In this document: positions 6,108-6,405 of the stretch, one piece after another
Layout: each line of letters begins with the position of its first letter
Position numbering within the stretch: position 1 is the first letter of the stretch
NCBI GenBank assembly: GCA_030834835.1
Contig: JAUQXD010000881.1
Span: 1-6,405, forward strand
Reading direction: 5' to 3'
Origin: Thermoflexales bacterium
GTDB taxonomy: Bacteria > Chloroflexota > Anaerolineae > Fen-1058
Length of the DNA: 6,405 nucleotides
Program-made: the position numbers and the translations under genes
The notes under the pieces: model-generated
Databases searched by the model: none
The model's input: only the letters and a program-made list of their open reading frames with translations
What the model was told of the DNA's origin: nothing

Positions 6108-6117
6108 GTTTCCCGTC

Positions 6118-6405
6118 TTACTCGGTAACGATCTGCTGAACCTGCAGCCAGGTGTAGTTCTGGCGATGCGTGGCCTGCGTGCGATGCCGCTTGCCGCCGA
6201 TGCGATACTGGAAGATCAGCGTGCGCGGGCCTTTGCTTTGCTCGGTCACACTGGCCACCACTTTCGCGCCGGCCACGGTCGGTTGACCAACTTTAACACC
6301 GTTGTCATCCGCCACCATAAACACTCTATCAATTTCGAACTGATCGCCGACCTGCTTATCGAGCCGCTCGACCTGGACTTTGTCGCCGACTTCGGCGCGA
6401 TACTG
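6118..6405 (-). CDS. rplU: 50S ribosomal protein bL21, N-terminus outside the window
   Basis: The 95 C-terminal residues of bL21, a large-subunit protein that binds 23S rRNA. The frame is open to the window edge and begins QYRAEVGDKVQVERLDKQVGDQFEIDRVFMVAD, matching the family just after the usual GGKQYRV start, so only about 10 residues are missing. The middle VGQPTVAGAKVVASVTEQSKGPRTLIFQYRIGGKRHRTQATHRQNYTWLQVQQI is the classic bL21 C-terminal half with its basic RNA-binding stretch. The GTG at 6324 is an internal codon, not the start. It leads the rplU-rpmA-rpmE ribosomal protein order on the minus strand. Confidence 0.96.
   Translation of the reverse strand, partial: QYRAEVGDKVQVERLDKQVGDQFEIDRVFMVADDNGVKVGQPTVAGAKVVASVTEQSKGPRTLIFQYRIGGKRHRTQATHRQNYTWLQVQQIVTE

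Noticed and set aside
1..6405. Mobile element, toxin-antitoxin, CRISPR or defence system
   Set aside because: No transposase, integrase, regular spaced repeats, small toxin pair or nuclease/sensor domain seen. All ten genes are housekeeping or small single-domain proteins, so I cannot support a new multi-gene system here.

Overview
The window is ordinary bacterial chromosome with high coding density and mostly GC-rich codons. It holds ten protein-coding genes in two convergent blocks. Gene content and style suggest a member of the Chloroflexota, perhaps Anaerolineae-like. The hints are a long Rel with an EFDD motif, a small lipoprotein with a 'DDFS...GW' beta-sandwich, short degenerate tandem repeats filling spacers, and an rplU-rpmA-rpmE-tdk order. 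The assignment is inference from style and gene content only, with moderate confidence. No rRNA, tRNA, CRISPR array, insertion sequence or phage gene was seen.

Plus-strand block (1 to about 4172): a RelA/SpoT-family (p)ppGpp enzyme that starts before the window, a small secreted lipoprotein, a HINT-like HIT-domain protein, an adenosine-specific kinase family protein, and a cytoplasmic thioredoxin-fold protein with a CSWC active site. Gaps are 35 nt, a 4-nt overlap, 73 nt and 12 nt, so co-transcription is plausible. A strong hairpin at 4138-4172 closes the block. The 35-nt and 73-nt spacers are built mostly of degenerate short tandem repeats: period 7 after rel and period 8 before the adenosine kinase gene.

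Minus-strand block (6405 down to 4204): rplU (cut by the window end), rpmA, rpmE, tdk, hpt. The first three are 50S ribosomal proteins bL21, bL27 and bL31. A terminator-like hairpin with a T-rich tail lies between rpmE and tdk, so tdk-hpt may be partly or wholly a separate transcript. tdk and hpt overlap by 8 nt and are probably translationally coupled. Both are nucleotide salvage enzymes.

Taken together, the neighbourhood joins stringent-response signalling (Rel), purine nucleoside and nucleotide handling (HIT, adenosine kinase, Hpt), thymidine salvage (Tdk) and ribosomal proteins. No clearly new multi-gene system is visible. The observations most worth a second look are the RelA-type EFDD motif in an enzyme whose HD hydrolase residues are intact, the two period-7 and period-8 spacer repeats, and the adenosine-kinase/HIT/Rel linkage.
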